Source of the DNA: an uncultured Marinilabiliaceae bacterium
Lineage (GTDB): Bacteria; Bacteroidota; Bacteroidia; Bacteroidales; Marinilabiliaceae
Direction: 5' to 3'
DNA: 24,455 bases
NCBI GenBank assembly: GCA_905235955.1
Contig: CAJONN010000004.1
Location: 1-24,455 of the forward strand
This document shows, in pieces, positions 16,811 through 24,085 of the stretch. Position numbers and translations under genes: made by a program. The notes beneath the pieces are model-generated. The model saw only the letters and a list, made by a program, of their open reading frames with translations. It did no database searches and was not told the DNA's origin. Within the stretch, counting starts at the first letter, position 1. Each line of letters begins with the position of its first letter.

Positions 16811-18214
16811 TTACATCTTTTCTGCCATAAAAATAGCTTTGCGCAAGGCTCCAAGTTTGTTGTTGACCTCTTGTAGCTCGTATTCTTCGTTGCTCTTGGC
16901 CACAATGCCACCACCTGCCTGAAACCATAGTTCGTTGTTGCGGCTCACAAATGTGCGAATGGTTATGGCTTGGTTGAGCGAGCCATCAAAGCCTATGCTA
17001 CCCACGCAGCCGCCGTATGCGCCACGGTTGTGAGGTTCTATCTCGCTTATCAGTTGCATGGCACGCACTTTGGGGGCACCAGAGAGTGTGCCTGCAGGGA
17101 ATGTGTCGATGAAGGTTTTGATGGGGTCAGCATCATCGTTGAGCTTGCCACTTACACGGCTTACGAGGTGAATGACGTGGCTGTAGTATTGCATGTCTTT
17201 GTAGAAGTCGACCTTCACACCATGACAGTTTCGGCTCAAGTCGTTGCGAGCAAGGTCTACAAGCATCACGTGCTCAGCATTTTCTTTGGGGTCGTTGCGG
17301 AGGTAGAGCGCATTTTGTGCGTCAACTGATGGGTCGCCAGTGCGTTTGGTAGTGCCTGCAATGGGGTCAATGTAGGCAACGCGTTGGGCAGTGACGCGGC
17401 AATGTGTTTCAGGGCTTGAACCAAATATGCGGAAGCCACCCATGTCGAAGTAGAAGAGATATGGCGAGGGGTTGATGCTACGCAAGGTGCGATAGAGTTT
17501 GAAGTCGTCGCCTTCGTAGCGTTGGCAGAATCGGCGAGATAACACTATCTGAAATACATCGCCACGCAAACAGTGGGCAATGCCTTTGCGTATGTTGGCT
17601 TTGTGTTCTTCGTCGGTGAGTGTGCTTGTGGTTTCGCCAATGGGGCGGAAGGTGTAGCTGCGCACGTCGGCACGGTTCATCTGTTTTTCTATGCGGTCGA
17701 TGTTGGCCAATTCGCCTTCAGGAGCCAGACTTACAATGGAGAGTGTGTTGTTGAAATGGTCAAAGATGATGATGTTTTTGAACAATACGTAGAGCATGTC
17801 AGGGGCATCGTTGAGAGGTTGTGTTTCGTCTTTGACGTTGATGTTTTCAAAATATCTTACTGCGTTGAACGATGTGTAGCCAAGCAGTCCGCAGTGTTTG
17901 CTTTTGTCGCCTTTTATGTCGAAGGCTTGCAAGAATTGGTTTATCACTGCGTCGCTCTGATAGTTGGCGCTTATCGGTTTTGTGGTTTTTGTGCCGTTGG
18001 GGAATTTGCATTCGGCTACTCCGTGGCTAATGCTAACTGAGGCTATGGGTTCGATGCCAATAAACGATTTGGCATTTTCGCCGCTATGATAGTCAGAGCT
18101 TTCCATCAGAGCGCTTTGTGTATAGAGGTCGCGCAGGCGCATATAGATGCTCACTGGCGTATGTAGGTCGCCCAGAAGTTGTTTTACTTGTGTGTTGTAA
18201 ACGTATTTGTTCAT
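16811..18214 (-). CDS. trpE: Anthranilate synthase component I
   Basis: TrpE converts chorismate plus ammonia to anthranilate, the first committed step of tryptophan synthesis. At 467 aa the length is normal. The N-terminal LMESSDYHSGENAKSF (from 36) corresponds to the LLES element that binds feedback-inhibiting tryptophan, favouring TrpE over PabB. The chorismate-binding domain shows DVFQIVLSRRF, SPSPYLFYFD-type and SSPETHCRVT blocks, IDPIAGTTKRTG, ENAEHVMLVDLARNDL, GTLSGAPKVRAMQLI and GGCVGSIGFDG. It is the first structural gene after a Trp-codon leader ORF and an intrinsic terminator ending 30 nt upstream, so expression is probably controlled by transcription attenuation. Confidence 0.96.
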   Translation of the reverse strand: MNKYVYNTQVKQLLGDLHTPVSIYMRLRDLYTQSALMESSDYHSGENAKSFIGIEPIASVSISHGVAECKFPNGTKTTKPISANYQSDAVINQFLQAFDIKGDKSKHCGLLGYTSFNAVRYFENINVKDETQPLNDAPDMLYVLFKNIIIFDHFNNTLSIVSLAPEGELANIDRIEKQMNRADVRSYTFRPIGETTSTLTDEEHKANIRKGIAHCLRGDVFQIVLSRRFCQRYEGDDFKLYRTLRSINPSPYLFYFDMGGFRIFGSSPETHCRVTAQRVAYIDPIAGTTKRTGDPSVDAQNALYLRNDPKENAEHVMLVDLARNDLSRNCHGVKVDFYKDMQYYSHVIHLVSRVSGKLNDDADPIKTFIDTFPAGTLSGAPKVRAMQLISEIEPHNRGAYGGCVGSIGFDGSLNQAITIRTFVSRNNELWFQAGGGIVAKSNEEYELQEVNNKLGALRKAIFMAEKM

Positions 18215-18244
18215 CTCTTTTTTGTTTTTTCTTTTTCATAAAAA

Positions 18245-18274
18245 AAAGACCTGTCGGGAGGTCGGCAGGTCTTT
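18245..18274 (-). terminator. Attenuator terminator in the trpE leader
   Basis: AAAGACCTGTCG (18245-18256) and CGGCAGGTCTTT (18263-18274) form a 12-bp stem with one G-U pair and a 6-nt loop (18257-18262). On the minus strand the stem runs into eight T's (18247-18240). It lies 26 nt downstream of the Trp-rich leader ORF stop and 30 nt upstream of the trpE ATG. That position, after a leader peptide and inside the trpE 5' UTR, marks it as an attenuator rather than a simple pdxY terminator. Confidence 0.88.
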
Positions 18275-18300
18275 GTATTATTTTTTTTGGTACAAATGGC

Positions 18301-18366
18301 TCATTGCTCACTCCAGTTGTTGCGAGTAAGTTGCCACCACCATATGTTTTTGTTCTGAATTTTCAT
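18301..18366 (-). CDS. trpL: trp operon leader peptide, four Trp in 21 codons
   Basis: A short ORF of 21 codons plus TGA, beginning MKIQNKNI. Three consecutive TGG codons follow (residues 9-11, plus-strand CCA triplets at 18334-18342), and a fourth TGG is at residue 18 (18313-18315), ending NNWSEQ. Tryptophan at 4 of 21 residues, three in tandem, is far beyond chance and matches the logic of ribosome-mediated attenuation: scarce charged tRNA-Trp would stall the ribosome on the run. The stop codon lies 26 nt before the attenuator hairpin. A partial -7-like match (AAACTTTG, 18386-18393 on the minus strand) lies about 20 nt upstream of the ATG. No Shine-Dalgarno is evident, which is normal in Bacteroidota. 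Not cross-checked by homology. Confidence 0.87.
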   Translation of the reverse strand: MKIQNKNIWWWQLTRNNWSEQ

Positions 18367-18439
18367 CGCATTGTTTTTTGCGCCACAAAGTTTGTATTTT
18401 TTTTTGTAATAAAAAATTTTTCTATGCCAAATCACGCAG

Positions 18440-19276
18440 TTAATCTTTCAAAACTTCATCTAAGCACTCTTCGATAGGTATGCCGTAGCATTTTTCGGGT
18501 ATGTTTTGGTAGCGTATGACGAGTGTACGCACTATGTTCATCGCTCTTTGAGTGGCAACTTCGAGGCTTTTGCCATTCATTACGTCGCTAACCAATACGG
18601 CTGAGAATATATCGCCTGTGCCGGGTATGCGTACTGGCACTACTTCGTATGGCAGAGTGAAATAACGTTGATGCCAATGGTCGAAGCCTATTACAGAGTC
18701 TTGCCCATTGATGTTGGCACTGGTTACTATTACTGACTTTGTGCCAATGGCGCGTAGCTGGTCGATGAGTTGTTGCGCTTCGGCTGGACTGATGCTTTGC
18801 TTGTAGGTGCTGCCAGTGAGGTATACGGCTTCGGTGTAGTTGGGTACAATAACGTCGGCTATGCGTACCATTTCTTTCATGTTGCAGATGGTTATTTCAC
18901 CTACACCGTTGTATAGTTTGCCTTCATCGCCCATTATTGGGTCAACAAAAATGAGTGTGCCCTTTTGTTTTTTCTGGTTGCAATATGATGCGATGAGTTT
19001 GGCTTGTTCTTGGCTGACAATGAAGCCTGTTGATATGGCATCAAACTCAAAGCCCAATTCGTCGAATACGCCAAAGGTTTTTCGGATATGTTCGGTAGTG
19101 TCAAGTATAGAGAATTTGCCAAGCTCTAAGTTGTTGCTAACTACGCAAGTAGGCAAGTTGGTTGTTATATGTTTGGCGTGTGTTACAATGGGTATCATGG
19201 CAGCTAAGGCTACTTTGCCATATCCACACATGTCGTTGATTAGGAGTACTCTTTTGCCCAATTGCGAATTGTCCAT
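18440..19276 (-). CDS. pdxY: Pyridoxal/pyridoxamine kinase (ribokinase fold)
   Basis: A 278-aa ribokinase-superfamily kinase that phosphorylates pyridoxal, pyridoxine or pyridoxamine for PLP salvage. The N-terminal NDMCGYGKVALAAMIP corresponds to the substrate-binding S-x-x-G-x-G region of PdxK/PdxY. DPIMGDEGKLY (112-122) and VPNYTEAVYLTG (144-155) are family blocks. The phosphate-transfer anion hole and catalytic base are GTGD with D222 (IPGTGDIFSAVL). The start ATG at 19276 sits about 35 bp downstream of a TATCTTTG -7 element. PdxY versus PdxK is not resolved. Whether it is co-transcribed into the trp leader is unclear: 73 bp separate its stop from the leader start and no terminator lies between. 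Confidence 0.9.
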   Translation of the reverse strand: MDNSQLGKRVLLINDMCGYGKVALAAMIPIVTHAKHITTNLPTCVVSNNLELGKFSILDTTEHIRKTFGVFDELGFEFDAISTGFIVSQEQAKLIASYCNQKKQKGTLIFVDPIMGDEGKLYNGVGEITICNMKEMVRIADVIVPNYTEAVYLTGSTYKQSISPAEAQQLIDQLRAIGTKSVIVTSANINGQDSVIGFDHWHQRYFTLPYEVVPVRIPGTGDIFSAVLVSDVMNGKSLEVATQRAMNIVRTLVIRYQNIPEKCYGIPIEECLDEVLKD

Positions 19277-19309
19277 TTTTATTTATTGATATATCAAAAA
19301 AAATTGTTG

Positions 19310-19317
19310 CAAAGATA
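19310..19317 (-). promoter_or_regulatory. Candidate -7 element for pdxY
   Basis: On the minus strand this reads TATCTTTG, a full match to TAnnTTTG. It is 33 nt upstream of the pdxY ATG, giving a 5' UTR of roughly 27 nt. A clear -33 TTTG is not seen. Confidence 0.55.
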
Positions 19318-19387
19318 TATATATCGTGGTTCTTTCATGGTTCTTTTATTTAAAAACTTTTATTCTGAAAATTAGAGTGGGGTAGTG

Positions 19388-21034
19388 CTAATCAAACAGT
19401 TTTTCTTCAAAGTAGCGGTGTTGCACACAAAATGAGTCAGATGAGAGGTCTTGCTGGGCGTTGTACCACTGGTAGTTGGTGCCTGTTGTGCCCATTATGG
19501 TGTGTATGACGTTTTCAGAGTTGTATGCTTTGTTTGCGTTCTGTAGCAGATTGTTCCAAATGGTGGGGTTTTGTTGTTTGTATTTGTCGTTAGCCCATAT
19601 TATCATGGGTATGTGTATTTGCTGGTTAGGGCGTGTGGCGTGGCCATAGTAGTTTGTGCTGGTGTCGTATACATCTTCGCTATGGTCTGAGAGGTATAGT
19701 AGCAGTGTAGTATGTGTAGTGTCGGCTTGCAATACTGATATGGTTGAGGCTATTACATTGTCAGTATACAATATTGAGTTGTCATATTCGGCAACTGTTC
19801 GTTTTTGCCAATATGTCAGATTGTTGTTTTGAATGTCTGCACTTGTAAATATGTCAAAATCAGATGGATATCTTCTGCTATATATTATGTGTGAGCCCAA
19901 TGTGTGTACAATAACAAAACTCTTTTTGTTCTCTTCTAAAAAATCAACAATATATGGCTTAGTTTGCAAGTCATACATTTTCATTGTATTGTCATTGTCG
20001 GTTATTGCTCCTATATATATACAATAATCGGCTCTGTCTGAAATGAGTTTGGTATATCCATGGTTGCCAACAATGCCCTGATTTGAAATCCATGCTGTCT
20101 GATAGCCACTATTTTTCATCAAACTTATTATGTCAATAGTTTCATGCCATAATTTATCTGTTGTTGATGTGTTGTAGGTAAAAAGCATATTGCGTAGTGC
20201 CATTGCTGTTGTTCCGTATGATGGTATGACATCAGTATATATTGCTATATCTGATGCCATTTTGTCTAATTGTGGCGTTGTGTTGAGTTTATAACCATAA
20301 AGCGACCAGTGTGTTGGGTTTGACGATTCGCCAATAATCATTACAACAACATCAGCCAATTGTGCTGATGTAATAAGTGAGATGTCGTGTTGATTATTGT
20401 AAATATATTCTTTCTCTTCATAACCTTGCATATCATAAAAATATGCAACAATGCGACATGGCACTCTGAGGAGTAAAGAGATATTAGTTCTGTTTTGTAT
20501 ATTGATAGCAATATATGAGATAGAACATACTATGCCTACTCCAAATGTAGCTATTGCTATATTGCCATATATTTTGTCTGAAGTGAAATGGACTAATACA
20601 GAAACTATTATTATAGCAACAACAAGACCTACAAAGTGCCACGAACCAAAAAAAGATGGCATTTGCTCGGTTATTGTTTGTATAAATTCAATGGCTTCGT
20701 TTGAATTTGTTTCGGTAACAATATAAATAAGTCTGCTATTAATGCCCCATTGCCAAAAATGATAACATACAATAGTTATGAAAGAAAACAGGCACAAAAA
20801 TGTTATAAAAGTATAACCTATTATGCGGATTGTTTTATTTCTATTTTGAGTTAAAAGACAACAAAACATAGCTTGTGTAGTAGCCAAAAGAGCATATTCT
20901 GCAATGCTCAAGCACCCCTCATTGTCCCAGTTGTCAATAAGTCCCCAAAATACTACAACCGACAATATGGCTGTAGTATATTTGGTTGCTTGTGTCAGCT
21001 CTACCCAATGTGTTATTCTTTCTCTTAACGTCAT
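19388..21034 (-). CDS. Membrane phosphoethanolamine transferase, sulfatase family (CptA/EptA-like)
   Basis: A 548-aa inner-membrane enzyme with about five hydrophobic N-terminal segments (near 20-35, 45-62, 70-92, 132-150, 157-178) and a periplasmic alkaline-phosphatase-fold domain from about 225. The catalytic motif is GESSNPTHWSLYGYKLNTTP (235-254). S237 occupies the nucleophile position that is Thr in EptA, as in CptA-like proteins. Metal and substrate ligands include HTLGSH (377-382), SDHSED (D450, H451) and H465 in GHATRP. It would move phosphoethanolamine from phosphatidylethanolamine onto lipid A, LPS core or another glycan; the target cannot be read from sequence. It starts 7 bp after the methyltransferase stop, so it is the last gene of the envelope group. 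The N-terminal half looks more AT-rich than its neighbours. Confidence 0.85.
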   Translation of the reverse strand: MTLRERITHWVELTQATKYTTAILSVVVFWGLIDNWDNEGCLSIAEYALLATTQAMFCCLLTQNRNKTIRIIGYTFITFLCLFSFITIVCYHFWQWGINSRLIYIVTETNSNEAIEFIQTITEQMPSFFGSWHFVGLVVAIIIVSVLVHFTSDKIYGNIAIATFGVGIVCSISYIAINIQNRTNISLLLRVPCRIVAYFYDMQGYEEKEYIYNNQHDISLITSAQLADVVVMIIGESSNPTHWSLYGYKLNTTPQLDKMASDIAIYTDVIPSYGTTAMALRNMLFTYNTSTTDKLWHETIDIISLMKNSGYQTAWISNQGIVGNHGYTKLISDRADYCIYIGAITDNDNTMKMYDLQTKPYIVDFLEENKKSFVIVHTLGSHIIYSRRYPSDFDIFTSADIQNNNLTYWQKRTVAEYDNSILYTDNVIASTISVLQADTTHTTLLLYLSDHSEDVYDTSTNYYGHATRPNQQIHIPMIIWANDKYKQQNPTIWNNLLQNANKAYNSENVIHTIMGTTGTNYQWYNAQQDLSSDSFCVQHRYFEEKLFD

Positions 21035-21041
21035 TTCCTTT

Positions 21042-22130
21042 TTAAGCTATTTTGCACTCCATTATTGAGTGTCCCAGACCTATGCCGTCATGAATGGTGG
21101 TTACTTTCAGTCCGGCAGCCTCTATGCAGCGTTGCATATCGGCTGAGTGATACATTTTGCTGTTGCCGTTGGCAAGGGCTGTGAAGTATATGCTGGTGAG
21201 TGTGAGGCAGTAGGCGGCAGTTTCGTATTTCTGCCTATCCCAGAATGTCTCCATTATGTAGAGTGTGGTGTTGCTGCTCATCGAGCGTGCTACACGTGTG
21301 AGTATGCTTATTATCTCTTCTTCAGAGAAGCAGTCGAGAAATTGGCTCATCCAGATGGCATCGAAGCCGGTAGGAAATGGCACAGAGGCATCGAGCAAGT
21401 TGGCGCTATGAGCATGAATGCGGTTGGCTATTGGTAGGTTGGCTGTTTGCTTGCGCATCATCTCTATCTGTTGTGGCAGGTCCATTATAGTTACGTTTAC
21501 ATTGGCATCGTAAGTTGCGCATTGTGTTGCCCAACGTCCAGTGTTGCCTCCCACATCGAGCAGGGTGCGTGTTTGCTTGTTGTCGAATACTATTTTGAGG
21601 GCTTCAGCAAATGAGTTGTCAGAATAAAAATGGTCGAAGCCAAACCAACTTTGTTGCACTTGTGGTGGCAACTTCGATAAGCCTTCATAAATTGTTGACC
21701 ACGAGCCAAATACCTTTAATCCTTCAGGTTTGCCATTGATGAGCGACTCTTCGAGGTTAAACATGCCGAGGTAGTTTACATCGTGGTTGAAGTTGAGGTT
21801 GGCTCTTACAAGTTTGTCGTTGAGCAAAAAATAGCCTGTTTTTGATATCTGATAATGTTCGTTTTTGAAGTATATGGTGCCTATTGATAGCGATGCTTCG
21901 AGCAATACCTGTGCAGCATAGTTGCTAAGATGGCATTTTGTGGCTATTTCTTGTTGCGTGAGACCTTGTTTGTTGTCTTGCAATGCTTGCAAAATGCCAA
22001 ATTTTATCATTAGCCTTGATACCTGAAACACTATTGGTGCAAAGGCTATCTCTTGAGCCAAACGCTGTGCATCGTGCGCTGAGCGTGAGTCAGAGGTGTA
22101 TTTTTTTTCAAGATCGGGAAAAAGGTTCAT
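21042..22130 (-). CDS. SAM-dependent O-methyltransferase (COMT-like, winged helix plus Rossmann)
   Basis: A 362-aa class I methyltransferase. An N-terminal winged-helix dimerisation region (about 30-105: GILQALQDNKQGLTQQEIATKCHLS) precedes the SAM-binding Rossmann domain, whose glycine motif is LLDVGGNTGRWA (190-201). VTIMDLPQQIEMM then gives the acidic residue that normally binds the SAM ribose. FDAIWMSQFLDCFSEEE is the usual acceptor-site helix region. This layout is that of small-molecule O-methyltransferases acting on phenolic or polyketide substrates. It lies 26 bp after the acyltransferase and 7 bp before the phosphoethanolamine transferase. From memory, similar methyltransferases occur in Bacteroidetes aryl-polyene/flexirubin loci; here that is inference. 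Confidence 0.82.
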   Translation of the reverse strand: MNLFPDLEKKYTSDSRSAHDAQRLAQEIAFAPIVFQVSRLMIKFGILQALQDNKQGLTQQEIATKCHLSNYAAQVLLEASLSIGTIYFKNEHYQISKTGYFLLNDKLVRANLNFNHDVNYLGMFNLEESLINGKPEGLKVFGSWSTIYEGLSKLPPQVQQSWFGFDHFYSDNSFAEALKIVFDNKQTRTLLDVGGNTGRWATQCATYDANVNVTIMDLPQQIEMMRKQTANLPIANRIHAHSANLLDASVPFPTGFDAIWMSQFLDCFSEEEIISILTRVARSMSSNTTLYIMETFWDRQKYETAAYCLTLTSIYFTALANGNSKMYHSADMQRCIEAAGLKVTTIHDGIGLGHSIMECKIA

Positions 22131-22156
22131 ATTTATCTAAAATAATTTAAGGGTGT

Positions 22157-23062
22157 TTATTCTATTTGCCAAAAGTCGTAGAAGTTGAACCACTGCTGCG
22201 GATATTGTGTTACAACCTTTTCGAGCGACTCAACATATTGCTGTGTTATCTGCTCAAAACGTTGTTGTGCACTGATGCCGTCAATTTTAGCTATCTGAAA
22301 CGAAAAATTGTAGTGTCTATGTTTGTTGCGCAGTGCGTAGTAGAATACTACTGGCACATTGAGCTTAGCGGCCATCTGAAACAATCCCTTAGGAAACAAT
22401 GCTTTGCGTCCCATGAAGGTGAGGCTTGTGCTATTCATAGCGTCTATATAGCGGTCGCCTTGCAAGCAAACATATTCTCCGTTGTCGAGGGCTATTTTTA
22501 TCTTTAGCACGGCATCGAGTCCGTCGCTCTCGCTTAGTGGTATTATCTTGTAGTTGGTGCTATTTGCACCTTTGTCGATAATGTTTTTTATGTGTTCGTA
22601 TTCGGCATCGAGCATAGCAATGTTCATCTTGTTGCCATATTGGCAGAAAAATGGTCCACCTACTTCCCACGAGCCTACATGAGCGCCTATTATCATTGTG
22701 CCGCGCCCTGAGTTGAGTAGTTCAACAAAGGGTTCGTAGCCATCGAAGCTAAACGAAAACGATTTGCTGATGCCATGTTTGAGGGCTACTTTGTCTATTA
22801 TAGTTTGCCCAAATATATAGAAGTGCTTTGCCACCATCAGTGTGGCTTTGAGCCTGCTATAGTGCAATATGTTGCGGTTGTAGCTATAAACAGCGTGCCG
22901 TGCTTTGGGGGCAAAGATTACAAAATATGGAGCTACTAATGCCAATAATAAATATGCGGCTCTGACACCAAAATATTTCAATGTTGCAACAAAGAACCAT
23001 GTGCCCAATGCGCCACCTCTCGATTTGCCATTCCACTGTTTTTTGCTGGCTTGCTCGTCCAT
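22157..23062 (-). CDS. Lipid A-type (LpxL/HtrB-like) acyltransferase
   Basis: A 301-aa membrane-associated acyltransferase of the LpxL/LpxM fold. The start MDEQASKKQWNGKSRGG leads into a hydrophobic anchor at about 34-51. The catalytic motif is GAHVGSWEVGG, an HX4E variant with H128 and E133. GEYVCLQGDRY and PKGLFQMAAKLNVPVVFYYAL follow. The opening WNGKSRGGALG and the segment FGQTIIDKVALKHGI resemble, to my recollection, the acyltransferases of Bacteroidetes flexirubin/aryl-polyene clusters more than dedicated lipid A enzymes. It heads a close-packed group with a methyltransferase and a phosphoethanolamine transferase. Its 5' region holds inverted-repeat element copy B. The acyl donor and acceptor are unknown. 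Confidence 0.83.
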   Translation of the reverse strand: MDEQASKKQWNGKSRGGALGTWFFVATLKYFGVRAAYLLLALVAPYFVIFAPKARHAVYSYNRNILHYSRLKATLMVAKHFYIFGQTIIDKVALKHGISKSFSFSFDGYEPFVELLNSGRGTMIIGAHVGSWEVGGPFFCQYGNKMNIAMLDAEYEHIKNIIDKGANSTNYKIIPLSESDGLDAVLKIKIALDNGEYVCLQGDRYIDAMNSTSLTFMGRKALFPKGLFQMAAKLNVPVVFYYALRNKHRHYNFSFQIAKIDGISAQQRFEQITQQYVESLEKVVTQYPQQWFNFYDFWQIE

Positions 23063-23104
23063 TTATTGTTCTATGTATGTGTGCTTAAGGTGTGTTTTTT
23101 TATG

Positions 23105-23219
23105 GGGGCGTTCTATTAATTCTGATGTTTTTATATCTCAGTTGTTTTTTGTTATACTCATTTTTTCAACTTACATTTTTCTCTCAAATAAAAAACAACT
23201 CTGATATGATTAATAGAAC
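23105..23219. repeat. Inverted-repeat element, copy B (long imperfect palindrome)
   Basis: GGGGCGTTCTATTAATTCTGAT (23105-23126) matches copy A (3329-3350) at 21 of 22 positions. GTTCTATTAAT (23110-23120) is perfectly inverted as ATTAATAGAAC (23209-23219). Inside it AGTTGTTTTTT (23140-23150) is inverted as AAAAAACAACT (23190-23200), leaving a 39-nt loop. The 115-bp unit could fold into one long stem. It lies 43 nt upstream of the acyltransferase ATG. As in copy A, a second hairpin with GAGGTA/TACCTC arms lies alongside (23231-23270). Confidence 0.65.
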
Positions 23220-23230
23220 TTTTTTAAAAA

Positions 23231-23270
23231 AGACAGAGGTAAACTCCAAATTAGGATTGTACCTCTGTCT
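23231..23270 (-). terminator. Terminator after fabG
   Basis: AGACAGAGGTA (23231-23241) and TACCTCTGTCT (23260-23270) form a perfect 11-bp stem with an 18-nt loop, followed on the minus strand by TTTTT. It begins 30 nt after the fabG stop. It directly abuts inverted-repeat copy B, and its arms share the CAGAGGTA/TACCTCTG sequence seen near copy A. Confidence 0.75.
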
Positions 23271-23299
23271 GAATTAAACATAATGAAGGAACGATAGTT

Positions 23300-24028
23300 C
23301 TAAGTGTATAATCCACCATTTATCGAAACCACTTCGCCAGTAATGTACGATGCCTTTTCTGATGCCAAGAAGGCTACGAGGTCTGCCACTTCGCGTGCTT
23401 CGCCAAACCTATTGGCAGGAATGGTTTTTTTGAGCTCCTTCTCATCGAGGTCGGCAGTCATATCAGAGCGGATGAAGCCCGGTGCTACGGCATTTACGGT
23501 AACACCTTTGCGAGCTACCTCTTTGGCAAGTGCTTTGGTTGAAGCAATGATGCCACCCTTAGCGCATGAGTAGTTGGTTTGCCCCGGCAGGCCTGTAAGA
23601 CCTGATACTGATACCATATTGATAATGCGACCAAATTTTTTCAGAAGCATATTTTTGAGCAATGGCTGCGTAACGTTGTAGAAGCCATTGAGTGTGATGT
23701 TTACTACGCTGCTCCAATCTTGTGGCTCCATAAAAACCATCAGGTTGTCTTTGCGAATACCTGCATTGTTTACAAGGCAAGCTATATATTCGCCTTCGTG
23801 TTCAGCGTGCCATTTTTCTATAGCTGCGGTAGCTGCCTCGCGGTCGGCCACGTCGAAGGGTAAAAATTCGCCATCAGAGCCGGCTTCGCGCACAAGGCGC
23901 AATGTCTCTTCAGCTTCGGCTTTGTTTGAGCGATAGTTGATAATGATGGTGTAGCCCAATTCGGCCAAGGCCACTGATACAGCCCTGCCTATACCTCTGC
24001 TACCACCAGTAACTAATGCATATTTCAT
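23300..24028 (-). CDS. fabG: 3-oxoacyl-[ACP] reductase, SDR family (FabG type)
   Basis: A 242-aa classical short-chain dehydrogenase. The start at 24028 (MKYALVTGGSRGIG) is chosen over a codon 13 residues upstream because it places the cofactor loop TGGSRGIG at 7-14, as in the family. NNAG (87-90) is intact. The catalytic triad is S140 (MVSVSG), Y153 and K157 (YSCAK). The C-terminal ITGEVVSINGGLYT is typical. FabG reduces 3-ketoacyl-ACP with NADPH in fatty-acid or polyene synthesis. A neighbouring acyltransferase and methyltransferase suggest a specialised role rather than the housekeeping copy (inference). It has a TACCTTTG -7 element and its own terminator, so it is probably monocistronic. 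Confidence 0.88.
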   Translation of the reverse strand: MKYALVTGGSRGIGRAVSVALAELGYTIIINYRSNKAEAEETLRLVREAGSDGEFLPFDVADREAATAAIEKWHAEHEGEYIACLVNNAGIRKDNLMVFMEPQDWSSVVNITLNGFYNVTQPLLKNMLLKKFGRIINMVSVSGLTGLPGQTNYSCAKGGIIASTKALAKEVARKGVTVNAVAPGFIRSDMTADLDEKELKKTIPANRFGEAREVADLVAFLASEKASYITGEVVSINGGLYT

Positions 24029-24085
24029 AATTGAGTGAAAATGTGTATTGTTGTGCTTTTTGAGCAATGATGGTTTTTAACGTTG

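Noticed and set aside
16210..18214. Reading the pair as pabB/pabA (folate) instead of trpE/trpG
   Set aside because: The LLES-like feedback element in the large subunit and the Trp-codon leader favour tryptophan synthesis; a dual role for the amidotransferase remains possible.
18093..18311. 72-codon minus-strand ORF overlapping the start of trpE
   Set aside because: It runs through the attenuator hairpin and into trpE in another frame; the Trp-rich leader ORF just upstream explains the region better.
23092..23277. Plus-strand 61-codon ORF across inverted-repeat copy B
   Set aside because: It spans the palindrome and the fabG terminator, is low complexity, and no transposase motif is present.
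19388..24028. A complete aryl-polyene biosynthetic gene cluster
   Set aside because: No ketosynthase, acyl carrier protein, dehydratase, ammonia-lyase or exporter gene is present, so only a fragment-level resemblance can be claimed.
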